DNA of 64,000 bases, taken from contig JBOZIK010000001.1 of assembly GCA_051453625.1 (NCBI GenBank), forward strand, positions 188,428,453-188,492,452, given 5' to 3'. The notes under the pieces were generated by a model. The model was given only the letters and a program-made list of their open reading frames with translations, ran no database searches and was not told the DNA's origin. This document shows, one piece after another, positions 59,233-64,000 of the stretch. Numbering within the stretch: the stretch's first letter is position 1; every line of letters starts with the position of its first letter. Source of the stretch: Welwitschia mirabilis. Taxonomy: Eukaryota; Gnetophyta; Gnetopsida; Welwitschiales. Made by a program: the position numbers and the translations under genes.

Positions 59233-60653
59233 TGTTATCACATCTAGATTTTTGAAGGTCTAAGGATTTAGCTCAAGTAGTTAAATAAAAATAAGTTTTA
59301 TCAGGTGAGACCTTCTAAGGTAATTTAATTTCTTAATTCTTTATTTATTAGAATATTATTATTTGAGATGTATTTCTTTACTATATTAGTTAAAAATTAT
59401 TATGTTGTAATTATTATTTTCAATTCTTTCTTTTCTTATAACTATTACAATTAATAATACTATTTTTTGTATTTTATTCTTGTTTATTTAATGATATTAT
59501 TTTGATGGCTAAATTATTAGTTATATAAATATTATTTTATTTTCTTTTTTATCTATTGCATTTAATTTATCATGATTAGTATATTTCCTTACTTTAATGC
59601 ATACTAAAAATTCTTGTAACCATTATAATTAGTAAGATGCATTATGTTGTCTTATTTTAATATTTTTTCTTAGTAGTGCATGCTAAAGTAACACCCATAA
59701 TTATGATGTTTTATTTTATTTTATTAGTGTTTACCATATACTCATTATGATAAAATCTTATCTTGATGTTTCCATTGAAATTACTTGCTAAATATCTTAT
59801 CTTGATTCTTTTCGTAATTACAAGTAGTGATATGTTTTTAAATTTTTGGCATTTTTCTTTAGATGGCTTATTTGAGTAAATACTAGTGATTATTTATCTT
59901 TTTTAAAAATAGTAAGATGTCATGTGACTAAACTTTATCTTCTTTACACTTAACTTGTAAAATAACAAGTACTTTTGAATGATGTAACTTATGTATTGAT
60001 GATGGAGATAACTTTTTTATATCCATTATTTACTTACTATTGGTAAAATATTTTTAGCATGTTAATAATTTGCTATTATGAGGAAATATTAAATGTACCT
60101 AGTGACCAAAGAAAGTAATGATTTAAAGTTAGGAAATCATAACCATTTTCCAAGAGAGTGGTGAATTATGTGTTCTTTGATATTATCTATTCCATTACTT
60201 CTTCTTATGGTAAATGGAATTTTTTTTATTTTAGTTTTATTAGTTGAGTATATTCTAGACTTGGATTTTGATGACCTTACATCTTGGATCTTTTGAAATT
60301 TTTAAAATCTTTAGAATCTTAAGGTTTTTAAGGCTTAGATATAGAAATCTTGAAGCTTGAAAAACTTCATGTCAAATTATGGATATGTTATTAGACTTGT
60401 CCTTATTTATTGTATCATCCTATGTATTTATATGGTCTATAATTCTTATGTATATCAAATAATTCTTATGATTTTCTTATATCTTTTATATTATTCTACT
60501 ATTACTATTATTTCAAATATAATTTTATTATGTTCTTACAGCTTTTGTATGATTCTAAGTTCTTATATCTTTGTGATCTAAATAAATTCTTGTTTACTCA
60601 TTAAATGATATGTTTTTATTAGAATTATTATAAATTCCTAAAATGCCTTAGTT

Positions 60654-60753
60654 NNNNNNNNNNNNNNNNNNNNNNNNNNNNNNNNNNNNNNNNNNNNNNN
60701 NNNNNNNNNNNNNNNNNNNNNNNNNNNNNNNNNNNNNNNNNNNNNNNNNNNNN
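60654..60753. other. assembly gap (100 N)
   Basis: Lies at the joint between two diverged copies of the same G segment. Confidence 0.9.
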
Positions 60754-61499
60754 GCTCCTATCTATTTCTTAATATTGTATGCTCTATATTTCTTATATAT
60801 CTCATATGATTCTTATGGTTTTCTCATATTCTTTTATATAATTCTACTATTAAATTCATTTCAAGTATGATTCCATTATATTCTTACATCTTTTGTATGA
60901 TCCTAGAGAATTTGTGTATATCTTACATGGTTTAAAAATTATCTTGTATCTTTTAGATTTTTTAGTATTATCTTGAATTTGAGTTATGAGTTTATTATAT
61001 TATTTCATATTTTGTATGTTCTAGAATTCCTCTTGCATACTTGTATAATTATATATTTTTTGCAAATGTTTTCTTGAATATTTTTCAAGGATCTATTAAA
61101 TTATTTTTCTTTTCTTCTATAATCTAGCATTTCTTTTAAATAAGTTCTATATTTTTTCTCCATTTATGTAGCCTATAATGCTTGTTAATTTACTTGTATG
61201 GTTATAAACATATCTTGAATCACTTGTAAGATCTTAAGTTCTTGCATTCCTTTATAGTCCAAAGAAATTCTTATTTCCTTAGTAAATAATATGTTTTCTT
61301 GAATTTATTTTAAATTTCTAAAATGTATTATTTATCTCTATTGGTTTGAGATCTTTAAATAAGTACTTAGTATATAATTCAAAGATTATTCCTATATGAA
61401 TCTTGCTTCTTGTAAAAATTTGTGTTACTTAGAAAGTAAATTTGTGAAAGTAAATCTTGTTATTTTTTGTGATATTCTTTGAAACTTCAAATCTTTTTA

Positions 61500-62120
61500 C
61501 AAAAATGAGAGTTCTATAAATCATCAAATGAGGTAGTGGAATTGGTAAATCCATAAATCACCAAATGAGAAAATGGAGTGGTAAAACTAAAATATAATTA
61601 GTTGATTAAATAGAACCACAAATCATTAAATGAGGTAATGGGAATGATAATTATATCTATTGGTTTAAGATATTTTTATGAGTATTTATTGTATGATTCA
61701 AATATTATTTATACATTATTCTTATTTCTTGTAAAAGTTCTTTATGCTTGAAGAACAGAAACTAGAAAATTAAATCTTCTTATTTCTTGTGACATCCTTT
61801 GGAACTCCAAATATTCTTATCAAAATAAGAGTTTCACAGAGTATCAAATGAGGTCCTGAAATATGAAGATCCATAAATTATCAAATGAATTAATGGGATT
61901 AATAAATCCATAGATTACTAAATGAGATAGTGGAGTGATGAAAACAAAGTATGAATCATCTATCAAATAAAACCAAATATTGACAAATGAGAAAATGAAA
62001 TAGATAATTCATAGACCATAAAATTAGGTGATAGAAAGATAAAACCATAGATCACTAAATGAACTAATGGAAATGATAATTCACAAATTGTTAAATGAGA
62101 TAATAAAATGGTAAAAATAA
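61500..62120 (+). repeat. 36-bp tandem arrays in G3 (two clusters)
   Basis: Units with AAATGAGGTAGTGGAATTGG and CATAAATCACC, at 61525-61640 and 61845-62110, matching the array in G1. Confidence 0.6.
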
Positions 62121-62442
62121 AATATAATTAGTTCATTTTATTTTCATTTTCATTAAATTCAAACACTTGATAATTTATAGTCTTTTTTCTTATAATCTTT
62201 TAACCTAGTTTATATCTTGGGTTTAGCTTAATCTTTAGTTTACCTAGGTCATACTAAAAACTTTGATAATTTAGAGTCTTTTTTATGATATATTTTCAAT
62301 CTAATCTATATCTAGATCATTCTTGAAAAATATTAATTGAAATTATTTATTTACTATTATAGCTTATGATATTGTTATCTCTTATGGTTAATGTTTTATT
62401 TCTAAAAAGCTACAGTCATTTGTCTATAATATACTTGTAAAC

Positions 62443-63852
62443 TAAGAATAATTAAACTTAAAGTGGAGGGGTAAATGAAGTCTATTAAATAAAATTTCTA
62501 CTTAAAAAAATTAAAATTTACATAATAAAGACCTTACTAGATTAATATGTTTCCATAACTTGGGTATGTTCACATGTAGAGATTAGCTTTCTTTTACACC
62601 TCTAGATATCTTTAACCTATAAAACAATAGTTTTAAAACACCACCATCCTTACATACAACTAGCATGCTTCTCATAAGATAATACTCTCTTCTTCTTAGA
62701 TACTTATAATAAACCAAACTAGAAACATACTCAGAAGCACTTATAGAAATACACCCATACAATGGTTACCTTTCAATTTGAAATTCCAACTAAGGAATTC
62801 TAAAACTAATATTAAGTAATAAACTATAATAAATGTATTCAAAAATCTAATAGTCTTAAAATTTAAGTGCTAATAAATAGTATAATAAAAGAAAACAATA
62901 ACCTTGAAATATATCACTTTGATGGAATGCTTAAGTTCTGCTTGTTGTAATCACCCATGAGTGTCTAAGATTAATGTAATGTAGCTATGAAAGAGATACT
63001 AGTCAAATAATGTATTTACCAAATGATACTCTTCATCAAGGTCATAGAAATTTTCATGGTTCATGCATTTTTAATGTATAATTTTATAACGCTTTTTCAT
63101 TTTATGCTTTTATTATTTAATGTCTTTCCTGCCTTTACCTTAGAGAGATAATCATTTAAAAATGTTTAAATACTATGCAATGATTATAAATAACTAAGTT
63201 TTAATTATCACGTGGCTATTTTATTTTTTGTTAATTTTTTAGGATGGACATTATTTTCATTGTAGATGAATCTATAAAGAAGACATCTTCACCCTGAAAG
63301 ATGTCTTTGATTAAGCTACCTAGATTTCGATAAAACTTAAATTTCTGCATCTCTGACTCTTATAAATAACAAATTTATTATGTAAAAATTACTTGATTCC
63401 CTAAATGTATATAATTCATCATAGTATAATGCTATCTCTATTACCTCTTTTAGTTTAGAATAGACATATTCAAGTCTATAGATATCTTCTAATAGCTAAA
63501 GCAATATAGACATAATTAATTTTACTAGATGTCTTTCACTATTTAGCTCCTTAGTTTAATATAGATGCATTTAACATAACAGAATCTTTTCCTATGATGA
63601 ACTCTAGTTTAATTTAGATGTCTTTGGTATATTAGATGTCTTTACCATAGAAATTGCTATATATGTAGATATCTTTAGTTAATTATGTTTATTCTTTATG
63701 AATTCTAAGTTGAAGCTTCTATGTACTTGAACTTTGAGGTTTTAACTAGATTAATCCTATTTACAATTTGGTGTTCTCCAATTTTACCTATTTATACATT
63801 AAGCACATTAAATTTAATAAGTAAAATTATTAAAACAAGGATTTTACCAATA
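62443..63852 (-). repeat. C3 3' LTR
   Basis: Starts TAAGAATAATTAAAC directly after G3, as in C1 and C2, and ends TTTTACCAATAA. It is uninterrupted, so it shows the empty site for element A at about 63634 (TTAGATGTCTTTACC). Confidence 0.8.
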
Positions 63853-64000
63853 ATATTTTCCTTTCTGATGATGTCCAAAACTCAAAAAATATCATTATTG
63901 CAATGATGTTTTAAAAATTAACTTGAGATAACTTAATCCATAAGAAAACATAGTGTATTTCATGTAATATGTTATAAATTTAAAAAATTAAAAACATTTA
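63853..64000 (-). other. C3 polypurine tract and first interior sequence
   Basis: The pyrimidine-rich plus strand at 63853-63866 followed by TGATGATGTCCAAAACTC matches C1 and C2. The element runs out of the window. Confidence 0.7.

Larger units (their letters stand above)
59233..62442 (+). repeat. G3: gypsy-LTR-like block in P2 gag, internally duplicated
   Basis: Begins TGTTATCACATCTAG in P2 gag and ends at C3. Compared with G1 and G2 it has extra sequence: the segment around TATCAAATAATTCTTATGATT (60440-60650) is repeated, diverged, after the gap (60780-61260), and the segment with TCTATTGGTTTGAGAT and the 36-bp array occurs twice (about 61337-61640 and 61656-62120). No gene is supported. 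Confidence 0.6.

Overview
This window reads as intergenic heterochromatin of a flowering plant with a repeat-rich genome. It is very AT-rich and I can support no host gene, tRNA or rRNA. Nearly everything is decayed LTR retrotransposon, most of it on the minus strand. The lineages are typical of angiosperms: Ty1/copia of the SIRE/Maximus type with an env-like third ORF, a chromodomain-type (Tekay/Del-like) Ty3/gypsy element, and an Athila/Tat-type gypsy element. Decay is dominated by C-to-T and G-to-A changes, as expected from deamination of methylated cytosines: TG..CA ends have become TA..TA and catalytic Asp codons read Asn. The species cannot be named from the sequence. I use these names: P = chromo-gypsy; G = a gypsy-LTR-like block; C, D, X, Y and N = SIRE-type copia subfamilies; A = Athila/Tat-type element.

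Layout. 1-1415 G1; 1416-3410 C1 (3' LTR plus adjoining interior); 3411-16350 P1, split by D1 (5924-14728); 16351-18647 G2; 18648-45420 C2, split by A (19847-29266, itself carrying N at about 22023-25262) and by an X/Y complex (32053-44929); 45421-46023 unassigned; 46024-59232 P2 with its 3' LTR, split by D2 (49794-57564); 59233-62442 G3; 62443-64000 C3. The order G-C-P(D)-G-C-P(D)-G-C, with the same junctions in every copy, shows a tandem higher-order repeat of an already nested cluster. It was later enlarged by A, N, X and Y and trimmed by deletions. D1 and D2 sit at the same point of the P reverse transcriptase with the same target duplication, CTATT.

How the parts work. Each complete SIRE-type element would run LTR, PBS (tRNA-iMet type), gag, protease, integrase, RT, RNase H, env-like ORF3, polypurine tract, LTR. 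X1 shows all of these. D lacks protease-to-RNase H but keeps gag and ORF3, so it would depend on a helper. No element looks autonomous.

The most interesting structure is a set of short, near-palindromic motif arrays. Each copia subfamily carries its own motif (AGATGTCT/AGACATCT in C and D, a GGTCGACC-like motif in X and Y, GACATCCACC in N). Where both places are visible (C, D, X), the same motif lies in the LTR U3 and again just upstream of ORF3. The unrelated element A carries an analogous CATCC...GGATG dyad in its LTRs and interior ends. This looks like family-specific recognition sites that change in step.

Six N runs interrupt the window (10868-11492, 21923-22022, 43195-43294, 43528-43627, 54519-54629, 60654-60753). 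Four are exactly 100 N and are probably gaps of unknown size; one is flanked by duplicated sequence and is probably an assembly artefact.
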